The notes under the pieces are model-generated. The model was not told the origin of the DNA, made no database searches, and saw nothing but the letters and a program-made list of their open reading frames with translations. A stretch of 64,000 nucleotides of DNA. Origin: Peribacillus asahii (GTDB lineage: Bacteria > Bacillota > Bacilli > Bacillales > DSM-1321). The translations under genes were made by a program, and so were the position numbers. The stretch covers positions 792,001-856,000 of the forward strand of contig NZ_CP026095.1 in assembly GCF_004006295.1 (NCBI RefSeq), in the 5' to 3' direction. Every line of letters begins with the position of its first letter. The stretch's first letter is position 1. Below are positions 53,917 to 62,493 of the stretch, in pieces.

Positions 53917-54980
53917 TGAATCGTAAAGGTTGTTAAGAAATTTGAAGAATTACATGTAAGAGAGCCGCCATGTTTTTCAATAATTTCTTTACAAACAAAT
54001 AAGCCAAGTCCAGTTCCTTTTGTTTTGGTGGTGACGAAAGGATCAAAAATAGTTGGCAATACATCGTCTGGGATTTTTGGACCGTTATTAGCAATCGTTA
54101 AGAGTAATCCTTCTCTAGATTGTGTACCAGAAATAGTAATAGTCGGTACAGAGGTTGTGGGAATGACATCTAGTGCGTTTAAGATAATATTTAACAATAC
54201 TTGACGTATTTCTTCCTTAGAGCCGCTAATCATTATATCGTCTGGAATGGCATACGAAACGGTAGCATTCGCTTCTAATATGCTTGGGTAAAGAAATTCA
54301 ATAACATCATCGACAAGCTTTGAAATAGAAAAGGAATCAATATATTCACTTGCTTTTTCTTTCTTTGATAAATTTAGAAATTGTGTGATTCGACTGTTTA
54401 GTTGATTAAGTTCACTTGAGATAATATCTAAATATTTTACTTCTGGATGTTCCGATTGTAGCAATTGGATAAATCCCATAATGGATGTTAATGGATTTCT
54501 AAATTCATGAACAAAGCTAGATGTCATTTGACCGAGCAGAGTCAAGCGGTCTTTATGTGTCTGACTAATGAAATAGTACTGTTCTTCTAGCGATTTTGCT
54601 TGTAATTTTGCGTAATAAGTAATGGTCTGTTGAATCAATTGATCGAGTGAACGGTTAATTTCATTAATGAGACGAAGTGAATCACAGGGTGTTAAATGTA
54701 AAGTAAGTACTTCTTCTATTATAATGGATCTTCCAGCTGTAATCGTTTTAGTGAATTCCTCCATACTCATAATCTGAAGAAATTGTTCTGTCGCAATATT
54801 TTCCGATAATGAATCTAAGCACTCTTCAAGCGTTGATTGCTGCTTTTTCATTTTTTCTATAAATAGTTTGAAAAAATGTTCGACTTTTTCTCCGGAAAGG
54901 GAGAATTGCGTCCACTGGCTAATAATACGATCTTTATGATCCATTAAGAAATCAATTGCTGTAGCGTTATTAAATAGCAT
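53904..54980 (-). CDS. Orphan cytosolic sensor histidine kinase
   Basis: A 358-residue kinase without membrane segments. An unrecognised helical N-terminal sensor (about 1-140) is followed by the dimerisation helix with His in SSFVHEFRNPLTSIMGFIQL and the ATPase domain (NIILNALDVIP, IANNGPKIPDDV, FDPFVTTKTKGTGLGLFV). The HEFRNPLTSIMGF box is typical of sporulation-type kinases (KinA group), so a phosphorelay role is possible. No response regulator lies next to it. ATG 54980 follows GGAGG at 5 bases; the frame from 54992 is rejected. Confidence 0.85.
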   Translation of the reverse strand: MLFNNATAIDFLMDHKDRIISQWTQFSLSGEKVEHFFKLFIEKMKKQQSTLEECLDSLSENIATEQFLQIMSMEEFTKTITAGRSIIIEEVLTLHLTPCDSLRLINEINRSLDQLIQQTITYYAKLQAKSLEEQYYFISQTHKDRLTLLGQMTSSFVHEFRNPLTSIMGFIQLLQSEHPEVKYLDIISSELNQLNSRITQFLNLSKKEKASEYIDSFSISKLVDDVIEFLYPSILEANATVSYAIPDDIMISGSKEEIRQVLLNIILNALDVIPTTSVPTITISGTQSREGLLLTIANNGPKIPDDVLPTIFDPFVTTKTKGTGLGLFVCKEIIEKHGGSLTCNSSNFLTTFTIHLPI

Positions 54981-55175
54981 CTCGCCCTCCATTGACAGGA
55001 AAAGATTTTTTTCGTTGATTATTCCTATTTCGCTAATAGGAAACGAAAATCCTTTAACTTCTAAAGAAAATTATGCAAAAATTCTAAAAAAACGTTTTTT
55101 TGTGTCTTTATAACTAGTAAAAAGGTTGTATTCAATAATAAGCCAGTAATCAACAAAGTCATATAATAGAGCCAA

Positions 55176-55212
55176 TAAAAAAGTAACCAACAAAATAGCT
55201 GTTGGTTACTGT
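55176..55212 (-). terminator. Terminator of the CDF gene
   Basis: AAAGTAACCAACA pairs with TGTTGGTTACT; on the minus strand it leads into TTTTTTATT. It overlaps the CDF stop codon. Confidence 0.85.
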
Positions 55213-56084
55213 TGTGAAGTCGTATAAGGTTCTATATGAATGATTGCATATTTAACATTATGTTCCGATAGTAAGTTTTGTTCGACTTGAACCGTGATTT
55301 CATGGCTTTCGATAACCGTTAAAAGCGGGTTTACATGAATGGTTGCTTCAACAAGAATTTCATTTCCATGCATACGAGCTTTAATTGCGCTCATGTCTTT
55401 AACGCCTTCTGTTTTTGAAATGGTCACTCCAATTTTTTGTAATAACTCTTCATCAAAGCCATCGGTTAAGGAGTGGGAAGCGTCTAGGAAAATCTCGACA
55501 GCTGTTTTACAAATAATAATTCCGACAACGATAGCAGCGACTCCATCGAGCCATGCGATGCCGATATAGGTTCCTAAAATTCCAACTAAAGCCCCTACAC
55601 TAACGAGTGCATCCGATCGATTATCCTGTGCAACCGCATAAATAGAAGCGCTGTTTATTTTTCGACTAAGCGCTACATTATAACGATAAATACCGTACAT
55701 AAACGCCGCGGAGAATAATGCTGTAATTGCTGTCAATATGCTTGGTGATTGAGTATCTTCTGTAAAAAAATCTTCAATAGCACCGGTAATGACATCAATA
55801 CCGACCGTAATCATGATAAAAGCAGCGATTAAAGAAGCGATTGTTTCTGCACGCAAATGGCCATATGCATGGTTTTTATCTGGCGGGATTTTTGAAATTT
55901 TTAATCCAATTAATACGGCAACCGAAGCGACAATATCGGTCGCATTATTTAATCCATCAGCCCATAAGCCTTTGGAGTGACCAAAATAGCCCACCGTTAA
56001 TTTCAGCGATGCTAAAAATATGTAAGCGATGATACTAATATAGGCCCCTCTTTCAGCTGAAAGAGAATTTTGATCTGTATCCAT
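55206..56084 (-). CDS. Cation diffusion facilitator, MneS/MneP-like
   Basis: A 292-residue cation/proton antiporter with six membrane segments and a cytosolic C-terminal domain. Metal-site motifs: ADGLNNATDIVAS (about 44-56) with the Asp pair, AQDNRSDALVSVG (about 154-166) and the SHSLTDGFDEEL box. The line matches B. subtilis MneS/MneP, which export manganese, closely by pattern. The start has a GGGGG site at 7 bases. No MntR box was identified upstream. Confidence 0.85.
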   Translation of the reverse strand: MDTDQNSLSAERGAYISIIAYIFLASLKLTVGYFGHSKGLWADGLNNATDIVASVAVLIGLKISKIPPDKNHAYGHLRAETIASLIAAFIMITVGIDVITGAIEDFFTEDTQSPSILTAITALFSAAFMYGIYRYNVALSRKINSASIYAVAQDNRSDALVSVGALVGILGTYIGIAWLDGVAAIVVGIIICKTAVEIFLDASHSLTDGFDEELLQKIGVTISKTEGVKDMSAIKARMHGNEILVEATIHVNPLLTVIESHEITVQVEQNLLSEHNVKYAIIHIEPYTTSQQ

Positions 56085-56266
56085 GATTGTACCCCCATTG
56101 CAAACTTGCGTATTAACGATATCAAATGAAACCGTAGTGGGTCTATAGCAACAATGTCTCCCTCATCCATCTAAATTGTATCTTTGCATTTGTATTGATG
56201 GGCTAAAAATAAGTTGGTCACAGCTAAAAATACATCCTTAATTAGGAAGGGAGAAAAGATTAGTAC

Positions 56267-56295
56267 TTGTTTTATGAATAAACTAGTAGTATATT
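56267..56295 (+). promoter_or_regulatory. Promoter of the TPP-riboswitch/thiT unit
   Basis: TTGTTT (56267-56272) and TATATT (56290-56295) with a 17-base spacer, 25 bases before the TPP aptamer. Confidence 0.6.
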
Positions 56296-56319
56296 CTAAC
56301 CTAGGATAAAAATTAAATA

Positions 56320-56410
56320 CGTCCACAAGGGGAGCCGAAGAGGCTGAGAGTGAGCGAATGAGTTCTGACCCTATGAACCTGTTAGTTAATGCTAGCGTAG
56401 GGATGTGGTT
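56320..56410 (+). ncRNA. TPP riboswitch (THI element)
   Basis: Conserved segments are complete: GGGGAGCC, GCTGAGAGTGAGCGAATGAG, CTGACCCTATGAACCTG, TTAATGCTAGCGTAGGGA. Thiamine pyrophosphate binding should stop transcription at the hairpin at 56419-56462, ahead of thiT. Confidence 0.97.
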
Positions 56411-56418
56411 TTGGATAT

Positions 56419-56462
56419 AAAGCAATACGGGCCATCCATTACCGCCCTAGTATTGCTTTTTT
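56419..56462 (+). terminator. TPP riboswitch terminator
   Basis: AAGCAATACGGGC pairs with GCCCTAGTATTGCTT, followed by TTTTTT. The left arm AAAGCAATACGGGC is repeated exactly at 56473-56486, between the terminator and thiT. Confidence 0.9.
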
Positions 56463-56527
56463 ATTTGGAAAAAAAGCAATACGGGCAGCTCATCACGCTT
56501 CTCTAAATAGGAGAAGGAGGAAGTATA

Positions 56528-57103
56528 ATGAATAATAAAACACTATTTTTAGTGGAAGTAGCGATTTTTGCTGCTTTGGCGTTGCTGCTTGATTTTGTAT
56601 CAGGTGCGATTATGGGAAGGTTTTGGCCGCAAGGAGGTTCTATTTCCCTTGCGATGGTTCCTGTTTTTCTAATGGCCTTTCGTTGGGGAGTTAAAGGCGG
56701 AGTCCTTACTGGAGTTTTATTAGGAGGATTGCAAATTATAACGGGAGCCATTCCGTATCATTTTGCTTCATGGATTATAGATTATTTCTTAGCTTTTGGA
56801 GTGGTAGGGTTCGCTGGTGTATATGTGAATAAGGTAAATGTGAGCTTAAGGGAAGGGAACTATTCGAAAGCTAACTTTTACATTATAAGCGGAGTGCTGT
56901 TAGGAAGCTTTTTACGATTTTTATGTCATTTTGCTTCTGGTATTATTCTTTATGGAGAGTATGCGCCGCCAGGCCAACCAGTCGCGCTTTACTCGCTCGT
57001 TTATAACGGCACGTATATGCTAGGATGCTTTGTACTATCTGCTATTATCGTGGCCATGCTTTATTCAACGGCAAGAAATGTATTAATAAGAAAAGCGTAT
57101 TAA
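56528..57103 (+). CDS. thiT: Thiamine transporter, ECF S-component ThiT (YuaJ)
   Basis: A 191-residue membrane protein with six segments. The thiamine-binding S-component begins TLFLVEVAIFAALALLLDFV and has GRFWPQGGSISLAMVPVFLM (about 38-57) and the later substrate loop GEYAPPGQPVALYSLVYNGTY. It needs the shared ECF energy module encoded elsewhere. The TPP riboswitch upstream confirms the assignment. AGGAGAAGGAGG precedes the ATG. Confidence 0.95.
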   Translation: MNNKTLFLVEVAIFAALALLLDFVSGAIMGRFWPQGGSISLAMVPVFLMAFRWGVKGGVLTGVLLGGLQIITGAIPYHFASWIIDYFLAFGVVGFAGVYVNKVNVSLREGNYSKANFYIISGVLLGSFLRFLCHFASGIILYGEYAPPGQPVALYSLVYNGTYMLGCFVLSAIIVAMLYSTARNVLIRKAY

Positions 57104-57108
57104 ATCTT

Positions 57109-57140
57109 CAGTCGGATCTGTTATAGGTCCGGCTTTTTCT
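57109..57140 (+). terminator. thiT terminator
   Basis: AGTCGGATC pairs with GGTCCGGCT, then TTTTTC. Confidence 0.75.
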
Positions 57141-57184
57141 ATCGTTTAATTTTTAAGTGTTCGTGAATATGGTTGTTCCATTTG

Positions 57185-57257
57185 ATTTGTGGCTTAAATG
57201 AGCCACAAATTAATCTATGAAAAAAACTGAGCAAGTATGAAAGTCTCTCGCTCAGCT
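57185..57257 (-). terminator. Inverted repeat and guaC terminator
   Basis: A hairpin CTGAGC/GCTCAG (57227-57232 with 57250-57255) is followed on the minus strand by TTTTTT and ends guaC. Just beyond is a second perfect 10-bp dyad, ATTTGTGGCT/AGCCACAAAT (57185-57210), with no T tail and no known role. Confidence 0.65.
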
Positions 57258-57311
57258 TGGTATGAAAAAATCATATGGATATGGTTGACTATCCAGGGTG
57301 CTTAAAAGCTT

Positions 57312-58295
57312 TTAATACACTTTATCACCGTTAAAGATAGAGTTTTTAACGATAGCGTAATCTACATTGCGGATTGCTTCTAACTTATTTCCACCTGCAT
57401 AAGAGATAGAGGACTGAAGATCTTGCTCCATTTCTGTTAATGTATCTTGCAAAGAACCTTTGTGCTCGACGAACATTTTCTTGCCTTCTACGTTTTTCTT
57501 TTCGCCTTTTTGAAATTCTGAAGCGGAACCGAAGTATTCTTTATAGAGTTTCCCATCTTTCTCAAACGTTTCTCCTGGTGATTCTTCATGTCCAGCAAAT
57601 AATGAACCAATCATGACCATAGTTGCACCAAATCTAATCGATTTAGCGATATCGCCGTGTGTACGAATTCCTCCGTCAGCAATAATCGGCTTGCTTGCTG
57701 CCTTTGCGCACCAACGCAGTGCAGCTAATTGCCAACCACCTGTTCCAAATCCGGTTTTAATTTTTGTAATACATACCTTTCCTGGCCCGATGCCTACTTT
57801 TGTCGCATCCGCACCAGCATGCTCTAATTCTCTTACTGCTTCTGGAGTGCCTACATTTCCAGCAATCACAAAACTATCAGGTAAGTATTTTTTAATATGT
57901 TGAATCATCTTTATGACTGCATTCGAATGACCGTGTGCAATATCAATCGTAATATATTCAGGCACAAGCTGTTCCTCTGCTAATTGTTGGATAAATTCAT
58001 ACTCTTCATCTTTAACTCCAACGCTAATCGATGCGATTAATCCTCGTGATTGCATATCTTTAATAAAAGATACTCGCTTCTCTGGTTCGAAGCGATGCAT
58101 CACATAAAAGTAGCCATTTTCTGCTAAGTAAATAGCAATCTTTTCATCTATAATAGTCTGCATATTGGCAGGTACTACAGGTAACTTAAATGTATGTTTC
58201 CCTAAAGTTACCGTTGTATCACATTCAGAACGGCTCTGTACTATACATCTTGCCGGAATTAATTGAATATCTTCATAATCAAACACATTATCCAT
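57312..58295 (-). CDS. guaC: GMP reductase
   Basis: A 327-residue NADPH-dependent enzyme that returns GMP to IMP. Blocks: [14 protein letters not shown] (about 5-18), [21 protein letters not shown] (about 109), active Cys in [20 protein letters not shown] (about 177) and [19 protein letters not shown]. This is almost identical in pattern to Bacillus GuaC. The start has GAGGTG at 6 bases. A SigA promoter and a PurBox-like dyad precede it, which fits control by PurR as in B. subtilis. Confidence 0.96.
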   Translation of the reverse strand: MDNVFDYEDIQLIPARCIVQSRSECDTTVTLGKHTFKLPVVPANMQTIIDEKIAIYLAENGYFYVMHRFEPEKRVSFIKDMQSRGLIASISVGVKDEEYEFIQQLAEEQLVPEYITIDIAHGHSNAVIKMIQHIKKYLPDSFVIAGNVGTPEAVRELEHAGADATKVGIGPGKVCITKIKTGFGTGGWQLAALRWCAKAASKPIIADGGIRTHGDIAKSIRFGATMVMIGSLFAGHEESPGETFEKDGKLYKEYFGSASEFQKGEKKNVEGKKMFVEHKGSLQDTLTEMEQDLQSSISYAGGNKLEAIRNVDYAIVKNSIFNGDKVY

Positions 58296-58312
58296 GTTTT
58301 ACACCTCTAAAT

Positions 58313-58386
58313 ACGAATATTTAATTAACAATAAATAAAAATGTTCGTCTAATGGGTAATTTACATCATTATTATCAGTTTGTCAA
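58313..58386 (-). promoter_or_regulatory. guaC promoter with a PurBox-like dyad
   Basis: On the minus strand TTGACA (58386-58381) and TAAATT (58363-58358) are 17 bases apart. Downstream of the -10 are two inverted CGAA cores (ACGAACAT and ATATTCGT; cores at 58314-58317 and 58344-58347). PurBoxes of B. subtilis are inverted CCGAAC elements, and guaC belongs to the PurR regulon. The gap between cores is 26 bases, about one or two more than I expect, so the PurBox reading is tentative. Confidence 0.6.
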
Positions 58387-58451
58387 AGCTTTTTATACTA
58401 TAAGATTTCGCTTAGTGTTTTTTCTGATTTAAAAATTTTTTAAAAATCGAG

Positions 58452-58477
58452 TGAACGAAATTGGAAAGCAAAACGTC
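58452..58477 (+). promoter_or_regulatory. SigY-type autoregulatory promoter
   Basis: TGAAC (58452-58456) and CGTC (58474-58477) with a 17-base spacer, 36 bases before the sigY ATG. B. subtilis SigY recognises TGAAC-n-CGTC and transcribes its own operon from such a site. Confidence 0.75.
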
Positions 58478-58513
58478 ATAATAATAAATCGAAGCGGCGG
58501 AGGGAGGGAGAGC

Positions 58514-59077
58514 ATGGAAGAAAGAGAGTGGGTTACTGCTGCAAAAAAGGGAGATGAGTACGCGTTAGCTCAGTTGTTTCGACAAAATTATTCGTTTCTT
58601 GTTCATTATTTAATTAAGTTAACATATAGCCTTGAGCAGGCAGAAGATTTAGCGCAAGATACAATGGCAAAAGCGATTGAACATGTAGCGAAGTTCAATG
58701 GAAAATCGAAGTTTTCAACATGGCTGATTTCCATTGCCACACGCTTATATATCGATCAAAAACGAAGGCAAAAACGAGAACAATCGTGGCAAAAGCAGGA
58801 GCAAGCGTTAAGGATGATTCGGTGGCAGGCACAATCCGTTAATGAAGATTGGCACATGATGTTAGAGTCATTAGGAAAGTTAAAGGATGATTTTCGAATC
58901 CCCATTTTGCTAAAACATTACTATGGGTATTCGTACGAAGAAATTGCCGCTATGCTGCAAATAGCAGAAGGAACGGTAAAGTCCCGTGTTCATAAAGGAA
59001 TTCAAATGGTGAGAAAGGAGTTAAATGAAGATGACAAAGGACAATATCCCGTCGGAAAAACAGTCGAGCAAAACTGA
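58514..59077 (+). CDS. sigY: ECF sigma factor SigY
   Basis: A 187-residue ECF sigma factor. Region 2 (about 20-75: LFRQNYSFLVHYLIKLTYSL, AEDLAQDTMAKAIEH) binds the -10; region 4 (about 115-170: IPILLKHYYGYSYEEIAAML, AEGTVKSRVHKGIQMVRKEL) binds the -35. ATG 58514 follows GGAGGGAGGGAG. The following genes have the sizes and order of B. subtilis yxlCDEFG, which makes the SigY identity firm. The tail overlaps yxlC by 53 bases. Confidence 0.93.
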   Translation: MEEREWVTAAKKGDEYALAQLFRQNYSFLVHYLIKLTYSLEQAEDLAQDTMAKAIEHVAKFNGKSKFSTWLISIATRLYIDQKRRQKREQSWQKQEQALRMIRWQAQSVNEDWHMMLESLGKLKDDFRIPILLKHYYGYSYEEIAAMLQIAEGTVKSRVHKGIQMVRKELNEDDKGQYPVGKTVEQN

Positions 59078-59384
59078 AGCAGAGTTTGTACAATCTATGA
59101 ATCATAGTTTTGAAAAATTAGAGCAATCCTTTTCATTTACAACTCCAGATGTCAATTTTTTTGAACAAAAAATTGCACAACAAAAAAAGCAAATACGGAA
59201 AAAGTGGCGTCAGGATCTTCTCCTGTTTAGTACGATAGCCATCATTATCCTTAGCCTGATGTTTACAGCGTTTTTTCAACAGCCCTATGTATTTGTCGTT
59301 TTACAAGTTGCGACTGTCATTTCTTTAGTTGGCTATACAGGGTATGAATTTAGGAAGGGAAAGGAGCGGGTACGTCATGAGTAA
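59025..59384 (+). CDS. yxlC: YxlC-like anti-SigY component
   Basis: A 119-residue protein: a hydrophilic N-terminus (about 1-65) and two membrane segments (about 66-83 and 88-107). In B. subtilis YxlC and YxlD together hold SigY in check at the membrane. It begins inside sigY (ATG 59025, with a second ATG at 59031 also possible) behind AAGGAG. Sequence conservation of this family is weak; the assignment rests mainly on place and topology. Confidence 0.8.
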   Translation: MKMTKDNIPSEKQSSKTEAEFVQSMNHSFEKLEQSFSFTTPDVNFFEQKIAQQKKQIRKKWRQDLLLFSTIAIIILSLMFTAFFQQPYVFVVLQVATVISLVGYTGYEFRKGKERVRHE

Positions 59385-59595
59385 AGTCGATTTATATATA
59401 CTGCCTATAGTTGCCCTGCTGCTGCTCGTTCAAAGTATTTATTTGTTTACGGACGCTAGAAAAAATGGAATGAACTATTGGTTTTGGGGCATTATTGGGT
59501 TAATTCAAACACCTATGCCGCTTATCTTTTATTTATTAGTTAAACGTTCGCGAAAAAAAGAGGAGGATGAATTAAATGATTATCGTGACTACTGA
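59377..59595 (+). CDS. yxlD: YxlD-like PLDc_N-type membrane protein
   Basis: A 72-residue protein with two membrane segments and the PLDc_N pattern TDARKNGMNYWFWGIIGLI, then PLIFYLLVKR with a basic end. It is the partner of YxlC in SigY control. ATG 59377 (AAAGGAG at 10 bases) overlaps yxlC by 8 bases. Confidence 0.85.
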   Translation: MSKVDLYILPIVALLLLVQSIYLFTDARKNGMNYWFWGIIGLIQTPMPLIFYLLVKRSRKKEEDELNDYRDY

Positions 59596-59890
59596 TTTTG
59601 TACCAGGAAAAGAAATTACAGAATTAAAGGGATTTGTTCGAGGGAATTGCGTACAGTCCAAACATATTGGAAAGGATATTCTGGCAGGGCTTAGAACGAT
59701 TGTCGGTGGTGAAATTGACGAATATACAGAAATGATGACGGAGGCGAGGCAGAAGGCTATTGGCAGGATGACAGAAGATGCAAAGGCAAAAGGAGCTAAT
59801 GCAATTATTGCCGTTCGATTAGAAACTTCATCGATCATGCAAAATGCATGTGAGATTATTGCGTATGGTACGGCTGTTTATGTGGAATAG
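59576..59890 (+). CDS. YbjQ/UPF0145-family protein, extra gene in the sigY operon
   Basis: A 104-residue soluble protein: MIIVTTDFVPGKEITELKGF, VRGNCVQSKHIGKDILAGLR (conserved Cys/His/Lys area), IVGGEIDEYTEMMTEARQKA, ANAIIAVRLETS. This matches the YbjQ (UPF0145) family, a pentameric fold seen near metal or stress genes, with no settled function. It overlaps yxlD by 20 bases and has GAGGAGG in front, so it belongs to the operon. B. subtilis has no such gene at this spot. Confidence 0.88.
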   Translation: MIIVTTDFVPGKEITELKGFVRGNCVQSKHIGKDILAGLRTIVGGEIDEYTEMMTEARQKAIGRMTEDAKAKGANAIIAVRLETSSIMQNACEIIAYGTAVYVE

Positions 59891-59924
59891 GCGTTCTTTA
59901 TGAAGCTTGAAAGGGTGGAGGCAT

Positions 59925-60125
59925 ATGGAAACATTTGATTTTATGTTAATTTTGCCATTAGTCATGCTGCAGCTTATTTTAATCATTATTACTTTACTAG
60001 ATGTAGCGAAACGGGACGCATCGACTTTACAAGGAGAAAGTAAGCTCATTTGGGTATTAGTAATTTTGTTTATTAATATAATCGGTCCAATTATGTATTT
60101 AGTGATTGGAAAGAAAAAAGGGTAG
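59925..60125 (+). CDS. yxlE: YxlE-like PLDc_N-type membrane protein
   Basis: A 66-residue protein with two membrane segments (about 5-24 and 40-60), the charged link AKRDASTLQGESKLIWVLV and the end MYLVIGKKKG. Also of the PLDc_N type, like YxlD, so the two may be ancient copies. ATG 59925 follows GGTGGAGG. The ORF from 59907 is rejected. Confidence 0.85.
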   Translation: METFDFMLILPLVMLQLILIIITLLDVAKRDASTLQGESKLIWVLVILFINIIGPIMYLVIGKKKG

Positions 60126-60141
60126 ATGGGGGAATTTTTTT

Positions 60142-61050
60142 ATGATTTATTGTAAAGATTTAGTGAAAACTTTTCAATCATCAACCGCTGTGAAAGGCAT
60201 TAATTTAGATATCAATCAATTTGGTTGTTTCGGTTTTTTAGGGGGAAATGGTGCGGGGAAAACGACAACTTTAAGAATGCTCGCGGGGCTCGCTAAACCA
60301 ACATCTGGAGAAATAAAAGTAGCAGGTGTTGATGTTGTGAAAGAAAAAGATAAGATTGCTCATCTTCTTGGATATCTTCCGCAACATCCTGCTTTCTTTG
60401 ACCATATGACTGGAAAACAGTGGATGTATTGGGTTGGAGAATTATTTGGTTTGTCTAAAGAAGTGATTGCGGAGCGAACGGAATCATTATTAAAAGATTG
60501 TGGAATATGGGAAGCACGAAATCGGAAAATTGGAGAATATAGTGGAGGAATGAAACAACGCCTCGGTTTGGCTCAAGCGTTAATTAATCAACCGAAAGTG
60601 CTTATTTTAGATGAACCTGTTTCGGCTTTAGACCCTGTTGGACGCTATGAAGTATTACAGATGATTTCAAAACTAAAGAGAGATATGACGATTTTTATGT
60701 CTAGTCATATTCTAGAAGATGTCGAAAAAGTGGCGGATCATATTACGGTTATTGATAAAGGGAACATCCTGATTACATCGAGTTTAGCAGAATTAAAAAA
60801 TAGGCATTCACACCCGATTATTACATTTGAACTGCTAGAGACGAATCATGAGTTTCTTCACATTTTAAATAATCAAGAGTGGATTGAAACGGTTCGAATG
60901 AATCTTAATGAATACCAAGTGACAGTGAAAGAACTAGAGATGGCTAAAAGACAGTTACCAAAACTTATCACGAATCAAAATTTGACGTTAATTAATTATC
61001 GAATTGAAACTGCGTCATTAGAGGATATTTATTTAAGGTTGGTGAGTTAA
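60142..61050 (+). CDS. yxlF: ABC transporter ATPase YxlF
   Basis: A 302-residue ABC ATPase: Walker A GGNGAGKTTTLRML (about 36), Q-loop LGYLPQHPAFF, signature EYSGGMKQRLGLAQ (about 133), Walker B KVLILDEPVSALDPVG, H-loop SSHILED. A C-terminal extension of about 90 residues is typical of DrrA-like exporters. It is expected to pair with YxlG in exporting a lantibiotic-like or other peptide, or in resistance to one. The gene start is ATG 60142. Confidence 0.92.
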   Translation: MIYCKDLVKTFQSSTAVKGINLDINQFGCFGFLGGNGAGKTTTLRMLAGLAKPTSGEIKVAGVDVVKEKDKIAHLLGYLPQHPAFFDHMTGKQWMYWVGELFGLSKEVIAERTESLLKDCGIWEARNRKIGEYSGGMKQRLGLAQALINQPKVLILDEPVSALDPVGRYEVLQMISKLKRDMTIFMSSHILEDVEKVADHITVIDKGNILITSSLAELKNRHSHPIITFELLETNHEFLHILNNQEWIETVRMNLNEYQVTVKELEMAKRQLPKLITNQNLTLINYRIETASLEDIYLRLVS

Positions 61051-61051
61051 T

Positions 61052-61819
61052 GTGTCTATGTTTTATACGTTATTAAAAAAAGAAATGAATGAATTAGTAA
61101 GCTCACATAAATTGTTAATTGTACCGATTGTATCGATTATTTTGATGATTACGTATCCAATTTCAATCAAGCTTCTTCCTACCTTGTTAGAGAGGGAATT
61201 ACCAAAAGGGGCTACTGTGGATATACCGATGCCTACTGCACATGAAATTATGGCAAACGTCTTTTTGAATTTTGAAATGATGGGTGTATTAATTCTTATT
61301 CTTATTTCGATGGGAACCATTTCTGGTGAGAGAGATAAATCGATTGCACCGATGGTTTTAGTTAAGCCAGTCGGCCGAAATGTCTACTTTCTATCTAAAT
61401 GGTTCACTTATTCCTTATTAGCTAGTGTAAGCTTTTTAATTGGAATGACAATAACAAGTTATTATACGAATTATCTTTTTGAGGAAAAACTAATTTGGGG
61501 AGATATGGCTCTGGGCACCTTGTTGTATCTACCTATTTTATTATTTGTTATTACACTTTCAATCTTTTTTTCTTCTTTTGTAAAAAATTCTGTATCAGGT
61601 GGTTTGCTTGCGTTTGTTACGTATCTTGTGATTACAAAAGTTCCTCAATATTTGCATGATTCGCTTCAATCTATTTCACCTTATAATCTGATACAAAATG
61701 CAAATCAAGTAATAAATGGAGATTCGTATGAAATTATGGTTCCTTTGTTTAGCACCTTATGTCTAATTTCCGTTTTGTTATTGTTAGGCACATATGTATT
61801 TAGAAAACAGGAAATTTAA
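61052..61819 (+). CDS. yxlG: ABC transporter permease YxlG
   Basis: A 255-residue ABC-2 type permease with six membrane segments (FYTLLKKEMNELVSSHKLLI first) and the loop GTISGERDKSIAPMVLVKPV. It closes the sigY operon one base after yxlF, with either GTG 61052 or ATG 61058 as start. Works with YxlF. Confidence 0.9.
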   Translation: MSMFYTLLKKEMNELVSSHKLLIVPIVSIILMITYPISIKLLPTLLERELPKGATVDIPMPTAHEIMANVFLNFEMMGVLILILISMGTISGERDKSIAPMVLVKPVGRNVYFLSKWFTYSLLASVSFLIGMTITSYYTNYLFEEKLIWGDMALGTLLYLPILLFVITLSIFFSSFVKNSVSGGLLAFVTYLVITKVPQYLHDSLQSISPYNLIQNANQVINGDSYEIMVPLFSTLCLISVLLLLGTYVFRKQEI

Positions 61820-61926
61820 GATTATAATGAGATATTTTTATATTTAAAATGGGTATTTATGCATATTCCTTTTGGTTTATTTATAAATTTTATATAATTG
61901 TGCCGTATACAACTAGGAGGAATGAC

Positions 61927-62449
61927 ATGAGTATTTACAATTTTTCAGCTAGAAGAATGAATGGACAGGAAGTATCTTTAGAGAAATATAAGGGAGAGGT
62001 ACTCGTTATTGTAAATACTGCTAGTAAATGCGGATTTACAGAAGCTGTATAAACGATATGAGAATAAAGGATTAACGATTCTTGGATTCCCTTGCAATCA
62101 ATTTGGAGAACAGGAACCAGGGGAAAATGAAGAAGTAGAAGCTTTTTGTCAGTTGAACTATGGTGTTTCTTTTCCGTTATTTAGTAAGGTGGAAGTAAGA
62201 GGAGAAGGTGCTCATCCTTTGTTTAAATATTTAACTTCAGTAGCGCCATTTGAAGGTTTAACAAACAGTTTCAATGCGAAACTGTTGAAAGCAAGATTAG
62301 AGCAGGAATATCCTGAGTTATTGCCTGGAGATTCTATTAAGTGGAATTTCACCAAGTTTTTAATCGACCGCGATGGAAATGTTATGAAGCGATTTGAATC
62401 AACAGATAGCCCGCTTGATATGGAAGAGGATATTGAAAAGTTATTATAA
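61927..62449 (+). pseudogene. Glutathione peroxidase-like gene, broken by a small deletion
   Basis: Frame 1 from ATG 61927 (AGGAGG upstream) reads [20 protein letters not shown] and the active-site block [10 protein letters not shown], then stops at TAA 62050. From 62042 another frame continues [36 protein letters not shown] and to the end LIDRDGNVMKRFEST at 62449. Compared with the family, about seven residues (the PQFxxLx part) are missing, equal to a deletion of about 20 bases. The peroxidase would be inactive. The Gln and Trp-site regions are still readable. Confidence 0.85.
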
Positions 62450-62460
62450 GCGGAAAACAA

Positions 62461-62493
62461 AGACTGTCGAAAGCTCGACAGTCTTCTTTTTTA
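62461..62493 (+). terminator. Terminator after the peroxidase pseudogene
   Basis: AGACTGTCGA pairs with TCGACAGTCT, then TCTTTTTTA. Confidence 0.85.
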
